Assembly: GCF_013032005.1 (NCBI RefSeq)
Contig: NZ_WQBE01000011.1
Span: forward strand, 62,001 to 126,000
Direction: 5' to 3'
Source of the DNA: Ruegeria atlantica
GTDB lineage: Bacteria > Pseudomonadota > Alphaproteobacteria > Rhodobacterales > Rhodobacteraceae
DNA length: 64,000 bases
The notes beneath the pieces were generated by a model that was not told the DNA's origin, searched no databases, and worked only from the letters and a program-made list of their open reading frames with translations. The position numbers and the translations under genes were made by a program. Shown piece after piece: positions 25,706-34,134 of this stretch; the first letter of the stretch is position 1, and each line of letters starts with the position of its first letter.

Positions 25706-27043
25706 TCAATTCCTCCCAACTGCGCCCCAGGGACCAACGCGTGCGATGATGTCATCGCTAATCCGGTCACTGCCGCTCATGTCCGGTTCATGTCCGAACA
25801 GCGCAGCGCGGGCGCCCGCCTTGTCCACCTGATACTCGCGCGCAAGAAAGTCGGCAACATAGGCTTTCTTGGTCTCGGGCCAACCGGCATAGGTGTTGTA
25901 AAACAGTTCTTTGTGGCAGATGAACATTTGGCGCGGGTCCAGCGGGGCCAGCTCAGCCAGCAGCATGTTCACCAGATCACGGTTCGACGTATCGGTGGCC
26001 CGCAACGTGTAGAAATAGGCCGGATGGTCCGAGGTGATGCGCGGCCACGGACCACCATCCTTCGCCCAGCGCAGTAATTGGCCCAAACCGTGATAAGCCT
26101 CGGGCAGGCGGTCTGCGTGATTACGGGCCAGCCGTCGCATATCGCTGCGATCCAGCCCCGTCAGGTCAACACCTGCATCCGCCGCCGCGTCGACGGTCAG
26201 GAAATCCATCTTTTGCTGCAGGATCGCGGTGGCATCCACGCCCCGCGCTTTGACGATTGGTTCGACCAAGTCGTTATAGTCAAGAAACTTGGCGATCTGG
26301 TTTCGCTGCGACGGCTCGAACGTGTATTTGATCTTCAGATCGTCGGGTTTTTCGCCCATGCAGATCGCCGCCGGATGGTCCAGATCCGGGAACAGATAGA
26401 GCCCGCCGAAATGCGCCGTCCAGAAGTTGCGTTGCTCAAACGCGGTGTGGCGTAGGCGAACGGGGTTGCGGGTGACGTCGCCGGTTTCCTTGGCCGTTTC
26501 GATCATCTTGGCGATCAACACATCATCGAACCAGGCGTCCTCTTCGGTCTTAAACCGCTCGACCATGCCCGCCAATTGCTGCGCCTTGCGCAGGGTGCCG
26601 CCTGCAGTGTCGGCCTCAATCTCGATCTTTTTGATGTTCAGCAGATCGCGCGGCGTGGTGAGTTTGATGACCGAGTTCACCAGCTCTCCGGCCACTGCAT
26701 CGGTGGCGGTCAGGGCGAACAACTGCGCCTCGTTCATCTCGATGAATTCGCGCAGAATATCGCGCGAGGTCGAGAATTTGACGTTCAGCAAAGGCGCGCG
26801 TTTCTGCTCGGTCGTCAGCAGGATGAACTGCCGGTTGACCCCGTTGGGATTGAGGTAAAGCTCATCCTCCAGCTCAATCCCCACCTCCGGCGAATAGCCC
26901 GAGATATCGACATGGAAATCCGTCAGCGCCGTGGTCTTGCCCGCCAGATGCTGCAGCGCGCGGTTATACCGCTCGACCAGAGCCGGGCTGGAGATGTGGA
27001 CGAGGTTGCCAAACATCAGGCCTTTTTTGATGAGGCGGATCAT
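25706..27043 (-). CDS. uncharacterised 445-residue protein of the AAA+ operon
   Basis: Soluble-looking, no signal peptide and no convincing membrane helix. It starts MIRLIKKGLMFGNLVHISSP, with conserved-looking segments SPALVERYNRALQHLAGK, GLYLFPDLDHPAAICMGE and a C-terminal ITSDHPAYFYTLRATD. No enzyme motif recognised. The ATG at 27043 follows GGAG and overlaps the preceding gene by four bases; 24 earlier in-frame codons were dropped. Tight coupling on both sides ties it to the AAA+ ATPase complex, perhaps as an adaptor or substrate-binding partner. Function unknown. Confidence 0.78.
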   Translation of the reverse strand: MIRLIKKGLMFGNLVHISSPALVERYNRALQHLAGKTTALTDFHVDISGYSPEVGIELEDELYLNPNGVNRQFILLTTEQKRAPLLNVKFSTSRDILREFIEMNEAQLFALTATDAVAGELVNSVIKLTTPRDLLNIKKIEIEADTAGGTLRKAQQLAGMVERFKTEEDAWFDDVLIAKMIETAKETGDVTRNPVRLRHTAFEQRNFWTAHFGGLYLFPDLDHPAAICMGEKPDDLKIKYTFEPSQRNQIAKFLDYNDLVEPIVKARGVDATAILQQKMDFLTVDAAADAGVDLTGLDRSDMRRLARNHADRLPEAYHGLGQLLRWAKDGGPWPRITSDHPAYFYTLRATDTSNRDLVNMLLAELAPLDPRQMFICHKELFYNTYAGWPETKKAYVADFLAREYQVDKAGARAALFGHEPDMSGSDRISDDIIARVGPWGAVGRN

Positions 27044-27885
27044 TTTTTCTCCGTCTCCCAAACATTGGCATCTATCAGTTTTCGCAGAGACGAATTTATG
27101 TCGGCTATTCGCCAAACCTGCAATTTGTTTCTATCTGCCTCGGAGAGCGAAGACTGCAGTTCCGATGTCTTTGTTACAATTTGGAACAAGTCTTGAATTG
27201 GTCCAGTTTTCAAAGGCGCTTTTTCGACCACGATGGAGGTTTCGGAAGAAAGCAAAGCCTTTTCAGCACCAACTAGTCTTTCCGCGACGAACTCTAACTT
27301 AGCACGAGGGCTTAAGTTCCTCATAGATGAATGATAAAATGGCTGGATATCGCGAAAGTGAGTTAGTTGACCAGCGTCTTCAAGGGAGTATTTCCACTCC
27401 AGTGAATTCAATCGCCCAAGCGAAAATTCCTCGTCGAGCTGGGTCAACAATTTACTGAATTCCGCAGATGCTCGATCCTCCACTCGTTGTTTCTGTTCCT
27501 CTTCAAAGATTTTACCCTGTAGCTCTAGCAACTTAACTTGCTTGTCTTGGGCTTTGGCCATGTCTTGAGTTGCCACCCGCTGCTCACGTAGTTCCTCTCT
27601 TTGCGCAGCCAGTTCTTGGCTTTGTAGCCAGACAGTTGCGATTAACCATATGAATGCTAGAGCACCCGCGAAGCCCGCCAGAGTGTCGCCGACCTCATTT
27701 GGAGCCGCCTTGAGGAAGTAAGACCACTTGGTTCCAACACAGTCTTCGACACCAAAAAAACTGACTTCACAAACAGAAAGCAGAGCAGTTAACACACCAA
27801 ATACTACAATCGCACAGGTTGCTATAAGCCCCCATAGTATTGGGTTGCCAAGTCGCAAGAAACGGTTGCGTTCTGTAGTGCTCAC
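27040..27885 (-). CDS. membrane protein with coiled coil, low-GC insert in AAA+ operon
   Basis: 281 residues. Two transmembrane helices (about 15-37, LWGLIATCAIVVFGVLTALL, and 62-85, AGFAGALAFIWLIATVWL) are followed by a charged coiled coil (about 86-145, SQELAAQREELREQRVATQD). The rest is soluble. The two-helix plus QxxELxxQREELxxQ layout is common in accessory membrane proteins of unknown function. The gene is clearly richer in A and T than its neighbours, yet it overlaps both by four bases (GTG start), so it looks like an acquired gene set precisely into the operon. Confidence 0.72.
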   Translation of the reverse strand: MSTTERNRFLRLGNPILWGLIATCAIVVFGVLTALLSVCEVSFFGVEDCVGTKWSYFLKAAPNEVGDTLAGFAGALAFIWLIATVWLQSQELAAQREELREQRVATQDMAKAQDKQVKLLELQGKIFEEEQKQRVEDRASAEFSKLLTQLDEEFSLGRLNSLEWKYSLEDAGQLTHFRDIQPFYHSSMRNLSPRAKLEFVAERLVGAEKALLSSETSIVVEKAPLKTGPIQDLFQIVTKTSELQSSLSEADRNKLQVWRIADINSSLRKLIDANVWETEKK

Positions 27886-29813
27886 CCCTTCCCCTCCAGA
27901 TACCGCCGCTTGGCCTCTTCCATCCGACCCATCTCACGCACCGCGTTTTCGATGGCGACCTCATCGCTCTTGTCGGCATAGCGGAATTCGCTGTCGGCGT
28001 AGCGGTTGATCTCTTGCATCACCATCTCAACCGTGATCGGCTGGCGCAGGTCCTCGATCATGGCCTTCTTGGTGTCGTAGTCGCGGAACAGGAACACGTC
28101 GGGGTTTTCCATCCATTCGTCGGGCAGTTCGAAATCCATCGCGCGGACCTTGACCGCGTCGGTGATGTTCTTGATCGCGCGACCGGTGAAGCGCTCATCC
28201 GCGGCTTGGATCGCCTTGAGGTATGTGCCCAGCTTGGCAATCGTGTCCATCTGGCCGATCTCACCGGAGACCCGGTCATAGACCTGTAGCAGAGCGTCCT
28301 CATGCGGGTGGGAGTGGCTTTCGAAACTGGCGGCGACGGCCTTTTTGATTTCCTGCGCGGCATAGGCTTCGTGCTCGCCCAGCGGGATGTCATGATTGCG
28401 GCCCATCAGCAGGTGCAGGATGTCGATGTAATCCTCGCGCGTCTGCGGCCCGTCCACCAGAAACCGCGCGCCAGCCCGCTGACGCAGGGCGTCGTCCACA
28501 TTCTCGGGGTAGTTCGAGAACATGCCGAAAGTGCAGTTACCGCGTACAACGGTGTTGGCGCCGGCAAAGCTCTCCATCAAAACGGCGGTAATTTCCAGTT
28601 GCCCAGCTGAAGACTGCCGGTCGCCGCGCTTGCCCGCCAGCTGGTCGATATCGTCGATGGTGCCAAACCCGATGACCGAGGGGTCGATGATCGTGTTGAT
28701 GAAGGCCTTGGCGTTCTGGCCGGATTTCCCCTGATAGCTGTCAATATTGTCGGTGCTCAGGTTCTGATAGCGGAACGGATAGCCCGCGTTCAGGCAGTAG
28801 TCATTGATTAGCCCGGCCATCATCTGGATCAGGGTGGTTTTTCCGGTGCCCGGTTTGCCATCCCCCATGAAGGTAAAGATGAACCCGCCAAGCTCCGCAA
28901 ACGGGTTCAGGCGGCGGTCGAAGTCATAGGCCATCACCATCTTCGCCAGCTTCATCGCCTGATACTTGGCGATGTGGTTGCCAACGACCTCGTTCGGTTT
29001 CTTGAACGTCATGGTCAGGGTGGTGGATTTGGCCTTCGAGGCGGGTTCAAACCCTCGGATCGTCAGATCATCGGCCTCGATATGCCAGGCGGCGTTGTGG
29101 AACGAGGCCAGATGACCAGCAGATTGCGCGCGCAGGGCGGCTTTTTCCATTAGCTGTTCAGCATAGGCGCTGGTGGCCGCGATCAGATAGGCATCGTCAG
29201 GGGCATGTTTGGCCAGCATCTGGTCCAGTTCCCACAACGCGCCATGCAGGGCGAGTTGACCGTTGTCGGTCAAGACCTCTTCGATCTCACCAATATCAGC
29301 AGTGGTTTCGCCAAGATGCGAGGACATCAGATAGGCCAAGGCATTGCCGAAAGTATGCGAGGTGATCAGCGCCTCAGCCGTCAGCAATTCCGAAAACTCG
29401 GTTTTGCGCGCGGCGGGCAGATCGCCCGCAAGGTTCGCGCGTTTCAGGTCTGCCAGCGGTGTCTGTTCGGCATAGGCTTCAGCCACCGCCAGAGCAATGG
29501 CAACCGCACGGCGGATTGCCTGCTGCGTAGTGGCCTGCGGCGGCGAGACCAGCGCATCGCCATCATCCGAAGCTTCGATCCGTTCAACCAGATGCACCCC
29601 GTCGGCCCGCACAGTACGCCTTGTCACTAGACCAGGGGTCGTGGACCGAAACCGCCGCCCCGTGGACACACCCGGTGAACGCTCGACCGTCGCATCAACC
29701 GCCTTCGCAATCCGCGGCGCGTGTTCAAACCCATTCAGCAAGGCGGTCGCCGCCGGATAATGTTTGCGTATATCCGCTTCGCGCAATTCCATCTGATCAG
29801 ACGTCAAATTCAT
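27882..29813 (-). CDS. AAA+ ATPase, core of an uncharacterised operon
   Basis: 643 residues. The first 280 or so are mostly helical with no recognised domain. The AAA+ core follows: Walker A GDGKPGTGKTT with Lys325, a Walker B-like segment SVIGFGTIDDIDQLAG with paired acidic residues, a sensor-1-like Asn in FGMFSNYPENVDDALRQR, and a putative arginine finger in ALRQRAGARF. The C-terminal part is helical and charged. The architecture suggests a ring ATPase that remodels a protein partner, not a transporter ATPase. No signal or membrane helix. Its GTG-started downstream neighbour overlaps the stop. Substrate unknown. Confidence 0.85.
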   Translation of the reverse strand: MNLTSDQMELREADIRKHYPAATALLNGFEHAPRIAKAVDATVERSPGVSTGRRFRSTTPGLVTRRTVRADGVHLVERIEASDDGDALVSPPQATTQQAIRRAVAIALAVAEAYAEQTPLADLKRANLAGDLPAARKTEFSELLTAEALITSHTFGNALAYLMSSHLGETTADIGEIEEVLTDNGQLALHGALWELDQMLAKHAPDDAYLIAATSAYAEQLMEKAALRAQSAGHLASFHNAAWHIEADDLTIRGFEPASKAKSTTLTMTFKKPNEVVGNHIAKYQAMKLAKMVMAYDFDRRLNPFAELGGFIFTFMGDGKPGTGKTTLIQMMAGLINDYCLNAGYPFRYQNLSTDNIDSYQGKSGQNAKAFINTIIDPSVIGFGTIDDIDQLAGKRGDRQSSAGQLEITAVLMESFAGANTVVRGNCTFGMFSNYPENVDDALRQRAGARFLVDGPQTREDYIDILHLLMGRNHDIPLGEHEAYAAQEIKKAVAASFESHSHPHEDALLQVYDRVSGEIGQMDTIAKLGTYLKAIQAADERFTGRAIKNITDAVKVRAMDFELPDEWMENPDVFLFRDYDTKKAMIEDLRQPITVEMVMQEINRYADSEFRYADKSDEVAIENAVREMGRMEEAKRRYLEGKG

Positions 29814-29838
29814 CTCAAAACCGCCCTTGCTTCATCTT

Positions 29839-29864
29839 TTCAAAAATACTCTCGCCGAAGGCGA
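29839..29864 (-). terminator. terminator-like hairpin inside the AAA+ operon
   Basis: Read leftward, TCGCC-TTC-GGCGA is followed by GAGTATTTTTG. It lies in the 56-base gap between the 372-residue gene and the AAA+ gene, so it may attenuate the downstream genes. I recall very similar hairpin-plus-TATTTTT sequences near many gene ends in Rhodobacteraceae, but cannot confirm this here. Confidence 0.45.
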
Positions 29865-29869
29865 AATCC

Positions 29870-30988
29870 TCAATATCTCAACACCTGCCCGGTCTTGCTA
29901 ACGACGAACTTGCGCACGTCGGCAAACCCCGGCGGGTTGCGCTCGGCCAGCACCTGGAACGGGCGCTGGGGCAGGATGATGGATCGCTGCGTGCTTGTGG
30001 CACCGGTCTCGGCCCCCTGCCCGCCGAACGGGTCCAAAGCGAACACCTCGCGTTCGACGGTGGAAAACCACCCGGCGCGTTCTTCGATCACGTCTTCGCT
30101 CTCCAATTCTTCAGTGGTCCAGGCCAGCGCCCAGTCCTGACCTTCGGGCGCTTGCGCGTCTTCCAGCACCTGCCGAAGTGGCCCGGATTGCTCCGTATAG
30201 GCCGAGGAATACATCGGGCCCACGTGGATGCGGCGCAGGTGTTTGGGGTGCAGGTCGTCGAAGTCCTGATCGAAACCTTTGGCGATGGTCACCAGTTTCA
30301 ATCCACCCAAGGACTGCGCCATCAGATGCGCCTGCACTTCGGGCCAGCGGCGCTGATCCTTGGGCAGGGCGGTTTTGCCACTGTCCTCCAACTGCATTAG
30401 ATAGATAACCGGCAGGTTGATCTGGCTGTCATAGACCGCCCAGTGGATCATGAACTTACGCCGCTCGCCCTCATTCCCGATCCAGTGACATTCGGGATCG
30501 TTGCGGGCCCAGAACAGCTGACCTTTCAGCAATTCCTCGTAATAGAGCCTTTGGGACAGCGCGAATTGCAGCTTGGTGGGGATTTCACGGTCGCCAATAA
30601 TTGCCCGCACCATGTCGGTTTTCAGATCATCTTCCGAGGGCATATTCTCCAGATGCACCTGCGCCTGCTGCGCGTCATTGGCCATAGTCAACAACTCGGC
30701 CGCCACCGGAAAGCCGCTGTCTCGCTTGTCCATGGCAAGGCTGCCAAAGAACCGCCCCGTATCGCGCCCGACCAGCAGGTACTTCATGCTGAGCGCGCGG
30801 AAGGTGTAGAGCAGCCCCGAAAGGTAGCGCGACACGATCCGCACCTCTTGCTTGCTGATCGCGCCCTCGGCCTCCATCGTCGCGGCTACGCGCAGGAGGT
30901 GGACGGTGATCACCTCAAATTTGCGGAAATACCGGCGCGAGGCGAAGGTGTCGGTCAGGCCGACATGGTCTTGGGTGGGGTTAGTCAT
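29870..30988 (-). CDS. uncharacterised 372-residue protein of the AAA+ operon
   Basis: Begins MTNPTQDHVGLTDTFASRRY; no signal peptide and no membrane helix. The first 100 residues look helical (FEVITVHLLRVAATMEAEGA). Later there are WHWIGNEGERRKFMIHWAVY-like aromatic segments (actual bases give ECHWIGNEGERRKFMIHW) and a C-terminal Pro-rich strand region (RSIILPQRPFQVLAERNPPG). No family recognised. The ATG at 30988 lies inside the end of the small membrane protein gene (8-base overlap), so 19 earlier codons were dropped. Position suggests a cytoplasmic partner of the AAA+ ATPase. Confidence 0.75.
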   Translation of the reverse strand: MTNPTQDHVGLTDTFASRRYFRKFEVITVHLLRVAATMEAEGAISKQEVRIVSRYLSGLLYTFRALSMKYLLVGRDTGRFFGSLAMDKRDSGFPVAAELLTMANDAQQAQVHLENMPSEDDLKTDMVRAIIGDREIPTKLQFALSQRLYYEELLKGQLFWARNDPECHWIGNEGERRKFMIHWAVYDSQINLPVIYLMQLEDSGKTALPKDQRRWPEVQAHLMAQSLGGLKLVTIAKGFDQDFDDLHPKHLRRIHVGPMYSSAYTEQSGPLRQVLEDAQAPEGQDWALAWTTEELESEDVIEERAGWFSTVEREVFALDPFGGQGAETGATSTQRSIILPQRPFQVLAERNPPGFADVRKFVVSKTGQVLRY

Positions 30989-31256
30989 TATCCACGCGCT
31001 CTTTTCTTTGTCGGCGACCGAACAACTTCTCATCAAGCTGTTCAAGCTTGATGAGACCGTTGGCGAACAGAACGCAGAGGCAGAATGTCACCAAAAGAAC
31101 ACCCGCTATCAGCACAGGTTTAATCACCAAATGGTCTGGCATCCAATTAGCTGTCAGAAGAAGCAAAGTTAGGAACCCGCCAAAGACAACAAAGAGAATC
31201 CCTATCCTGAACCTGTCGCGTATTCCTTTTGGCTTGCCTTTGGAACGGAACGTCAC
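30981..31256 (-). CDS. small low-GC two-helix membrane protein
   Basis: 91 residues with two transmembrane helices (about 18-38, IGILFVVFGGFLTLLLLTA, and 45-68, VIKPVLIAGVLLVTFCLCVL) and a charged tail (LIKLEQLDEKLFGRRQRKER). Start is a GTG. Like the 281-residue gene it is richer in A and T than the genes around it. It sits between the long coiled-coil gene (9 bases upstream) and the 372-residue gene (overlap). Could be a membrane anchor for the complex, or an immunity-like passenger; both are speculation. Confidence 0.62.
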   Translation of the reverse strand: MTFRSKGKPKGIRDRFRIGILFVVFGGFLTLLLLTANWMPDHLVIKPVLIAGVLLVTFCLCVLFANGLIKLEQLDEKLFGRRQRKERVDND

Positions 31257-31265
31257 TGAAGCGCC

Positions 31266-32345
31266 TCACCCGCCATACAAATTCTTATCATGCTTCTCGA
31301 CAATCGAGGCAAACCGGCGGGCAAAGCGTTCATCCGCCTTGGCCTTTTTCTCCAGCACGTCGCGGGCAAAAACCATGTGGTCCTCATGCGCCTCAAGCAT
31401 GTCAGCCATTTTCTGATTGGTCGCGGTGCCGATGGCAGCCATGGCAGTTTGCGCCTCTTGGTCCGTCTGCACGCCGATCTCGTTAATACGGTGGGCGACG
31501 TCCTGCTGTTGTGCCGTTTTCAGCGATTTGGTCAGGGCGTCATACAGAACCACACGCTGTTGGGTGTCTGTTTGCAGCTTGTTGATCAGCACCATCTGCG
31601 TCGCCGCCTGGTTCTGCAATGAATCGACCCAGGTCTTGCCCTTTTCGATATAACGCTCCAGCGTCTGAGACTTGGCCAGCTTGACCTGTTCTTCCTGAAC
31701 CTTGGCGTTGTACTGCTTGTTCAGCTCGGCCAGTTCGGTTTCCAGCTGGGTGCGCGCGGCGGCGTCCTGTTCGACGCTGATCTTGTTCTCCAGCGTAATG
31801 ATCGTCGGGTCCATGCCCTGAATCTCGGCGCGCAAGGCTTCCAGTTCGGCCACGGTCGCCTCACGGTCGTCCAGCGTGCCGGTCAGGTTGTCCTCAACCT
31901 TTACCCGCTGCTCCTCCAACACCGACAACTGCCCTTCCAGCAGCTTGACGATCACGTCGGATTTGGCGATCAGGTCCTGCAGCTTGTCGTCGATATTAGC
32001 GGTGCGCATCCGTTCCTGCCGCATCGACTCGGATTTGGCCTTTGCGAAGATGCCGACAAACGATTCCCACCCGGTTTTCGATCGCATCTCGTCGAAATCC
32101 TTGGAAAACGCGTTGGTCACATCGTCCAGACCCATGATCAGCTCGGCGATATTGGCGTTCATCACCTCGGTATGGGCATGCACGTCTTCAAGCGTGGCAT
32201 TTTCGATGTCGATATCCGCCTCGGTGGTGCCGATCTTGGCGCGGGCGGCCTCAATCCGCGATGTCAGCCCTTCGATCTGTGATTGGCTTTCACGGACTTT
32301 CGCCTGAGTCTCTTCGATCAAGGCATCAAATTGATGGTTCGACAT
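31266..32345 (-). CDS. long coiled-coil protein, first gene of the AAA+ operon
   Basis: 359 residues, nearly all predicted helix with heptads: DALIEETQAKVRESQSQIEG, VKVEDNLTGTLDDREATVAE and TRTQLETELAELNKQYNA-type repeats. Residues about 90-105 (TGWESFVGIFAKAKSE) break the coil. The C-terminal third (QMVLINKLQTDTQQRVVLYD and onward) has a faint likeness to TelA/toxic-anion resistance proteins, which also travel with ATPases, but I would not assign it. An AAGGGATAG precedes the ATG. As promoter-proximal gene it is probably made in excess, consistent with a scaffold or filament protein. Confidence 0.78.
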   Translation of the reverse strand: MSNHQFDALIEETQAKVRESQSQIEGLTSRIEAARAKIGTTEADIDIENATLEDVHAHTEVMNANIAELIMGLDDVTNAFSKDFDEMRSKTGWESFVGIFAKAKSESMRQERMRTANIDDKLQDLIAKSDVIVKLLEGQLSVLEEQRVKVEDNLTGTLDDREATVAELEALRAEIQGMDPTIITLENKISVEQDAAARTQLETELAELNKQYNAKVQEEQVKLAKSQTLERYIEKGKTWVDSLQNQAATQMVLINKLQTDTQQRVVLYDALTKSLKTAQQQDVAHRINEIGVQTDQEAQTAMAAIGTATNQKMADMLEAHEDHMVFARDVLEKKAKADERFARRFASIVEKHDKNLYGG

Positions 32346-32594
32346 CTCTGCTATCCCTTTTTTCTTTATTTACCCAATAAGATAGGAAATGTTACGGGTA
32401 TTTACATCCCCTTGGGTCCAAAATTCCTCCAGACTTTGACAAACTCAGCCTGAAAAAGATAGGCGTGATGCACAGCCTTGAACTGAAGGTTATTTGATCA
32501 AATCTGGATTGACCCGCTGGCGATAGTGGACATAGACATTCCGGACCCCACCTGATTGGGTGCGTTGAACCAATTTTCTGCCGGAGGCTGACCC

Positions 32595-34070
32595 ATGCTG
32601 GACGCGACAACCGATCTGAAATCCCTTCTGAAAAACCCTGACCTGCTGGTGACCAAAGCCTATATTGGCGGTCAGTGGGTGGATGGCGACAATGGCACCC
32701 TTGCGGTGACCAACCCGGCCCGCGGGGATGTGGTGGCCGAGGTTGCCGATGTCAGCCGGGCGCAGGTGGCAGGCGCCATCGCTCAGGCCGAGGCTGCGCA
32801 AAAAGAATGGGCCAAGCTGACCGGCAAAGAACGCGCTGCAATCCTGCGCCGCTGGTTCGACCTGATGATGGAAAACGCCGAGGATCTGGGCAAGATCCTG
32901 ACCGCCGAACAAGGCAAGCCGCTGGCTGAAGCCGTGGGTGAAATTGCCTATGGTGCCTCGTTCATCGAATTCTTCGGCGAAGAGGCCAAGCGTGTGTATG
33001 GCGAGACCATCCCCGGCCATCAGCGCGACAAGCGGATCACCGTGCTGAAACAGCCCATCGGTGTGGCGGCTTCGATCACTCCGTGGAATTTCCCCAACGC
33101 AATGATCACGCGCAAGGCGGCCCCGGCGCTGGCCGCAGGTTGCGCCTTTGTGGCCCGTCCGGCGACGGAAACGCCGTTGTCAGCGCTGGTGCTGGCGCTG
33201 CTGGCGGAACAGGCGGGCGTACCTGCCGGCGTGTTCAACGTCGTGCCCTCGTCTCAGGCCAGCGAGATCGGCAAAGAGTTCTGCGAAAACCCCGGCGTGC
33301 GCAAGCTGACCTTTACAGGCTCGACCGAGGTGGGGCGCATCCTGCTGCGTCAGGCCGCCGATCAGGTCATGAAATGTTCGATGGAGTTGGGCGGCAATGC
33401 ACCTTTCATTGTATTCGACGACGCCGATCTGGATGCGGCCGTCGAAGGCGCGATGATGTGCAAGTTCCGCAACAACGGCCAGACCTGTGTCTGCGCCAAC
33501 CGCATCTATGTGCAGGCCGGTGTATACGACGAATTCGCGGCCAAGCTGAAAGCCGCAACCGAGGCCCTGCACGTCGGCGACGGCCTGAACCAGGGTATCA
33601 CCACCGGCCCGCTGATCAGTGACGAGGCCGTCGCCAAGGTGCGCGAACACATCGCCGATGCCACGGAAAAAGGCGGCGTTATCCTGACCGGTGGCCTGCC
33701 ACATGATCTGGGCGGCACCTTCTTTCAGCCCACCATCGTCACTGGCGTGACGCAGGACATGAAGGTCGCGCAAGAGGAGACCTTTGGCCCGCTGGCCCCT
33801 CTGTTCAAGTTCGAGGACGAGGATGATGTCATCGCCATGGCCAATGACACGATCTTTGGTCTGGCTTCCTATTTCTATGCCAAGGACCTGAGCCGCGTCT
33901 ACAAAGTGGCCGAGGCGCTGGAATACGGCATCGTGGGCGTGAACACCGGCATCATCTCAACCGAGCTGGGCCCGTTCGGCGGCGTCAAACAATCCGGTCT
34001 GGGCCGCGAAGGCAGCCATCACGGCATGGAAGACTATCTTGAGATGAAATACATTTGCATGTCGGTCTGA
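32595..34070 (+). CDS. gabD: succinate-semialdehyde dehydrogenase (NAD(P)+)
   Basis: 491 residues of the aldehyde dehydrogenase superfamily, GabD type: oxidises succinic semialdehyde from GABA or polyamines to succinate. Key motifs: TPWNFPNAMITRKAAPALAAG, the nucleotide-binding FTGSTEVGRIL, general-base Glu in MELGGNAPF and nucleophilic Cys in NNGQTCVCANR. CCGGAGG precedes the ATG. It is transcribed alone, divergent from the AAA+ operon across 249 bases. No GABA transaminase is nearby, so substrate assignment rests on overall likeness to GabD. Confidence 0.9.
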   Translation: MLDATTDLKSLLKNPDLLVTKAYIGGQWVDGDNGTLAVTNPARGDVVAEVADVSRAQVAGAIAQAEAAQKEWAKLTGKERAAILRRWFDLMMENAEDLGKILTAEQGKPLAEAVGEIAYGASFIEFFGEEAKRVYGETIPGHQRDKRITVLKQPIGVAASITPWNFPNAMITRKAAPALAAGCAFVARPATETPLSALVLALLAEQAGVPAGVFNVVPSSQASEIGKEFCENPGVRKLTFTGSTEVGRILLRQAADQVMKCSMELGGNAPFIVFDDADLDAAVEGAMMCKFRNNGQTCVCANRIYVQAGVYDEFAAKLKAATEALHVGDGLNQGITTGPLISDEAVAKVREHIADATEKGGVILTGGLPHDLGGTFFQPTIVTGVTQDMKVAQEETFGPLAPLFKFEDEDDVIAMANDTIFGLASYFYAKDLSRVYKVAEALEYGIVGVNTGIISTELGPFGGVKQSGLGREGSHHGMEDYLEMKYICMSV

Positions 34071-34078
34071 TCCGATTG

Positions 34079-34107
34079 GGCCATCGCCATTCGGCGGTGG
34101 CCATTCT
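34079..34107 (+). terminator. hairpin after gabD
   Basis: GGCCATCGCC and GGCGGTGGCC (one T-G pair) around an ATTC loop, nine bases after the gabD stop, followed by ATTCTC. The T-run is weak, but location and stem strength fit a terminator. Confidence 0.6.
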
Positions 34108-34134
34108 CAATACGCTGGGTTCCGGGCCTGAGGC

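Noticed and set aside
24780..32345. Assignment of the AAA+ operon as a known phage-defence system
   Set aside because: No nuclease, toxin, TIR, reverse transcriptase or cyclase motif was seen in any member, and most genes match the host composition. The function is left open.
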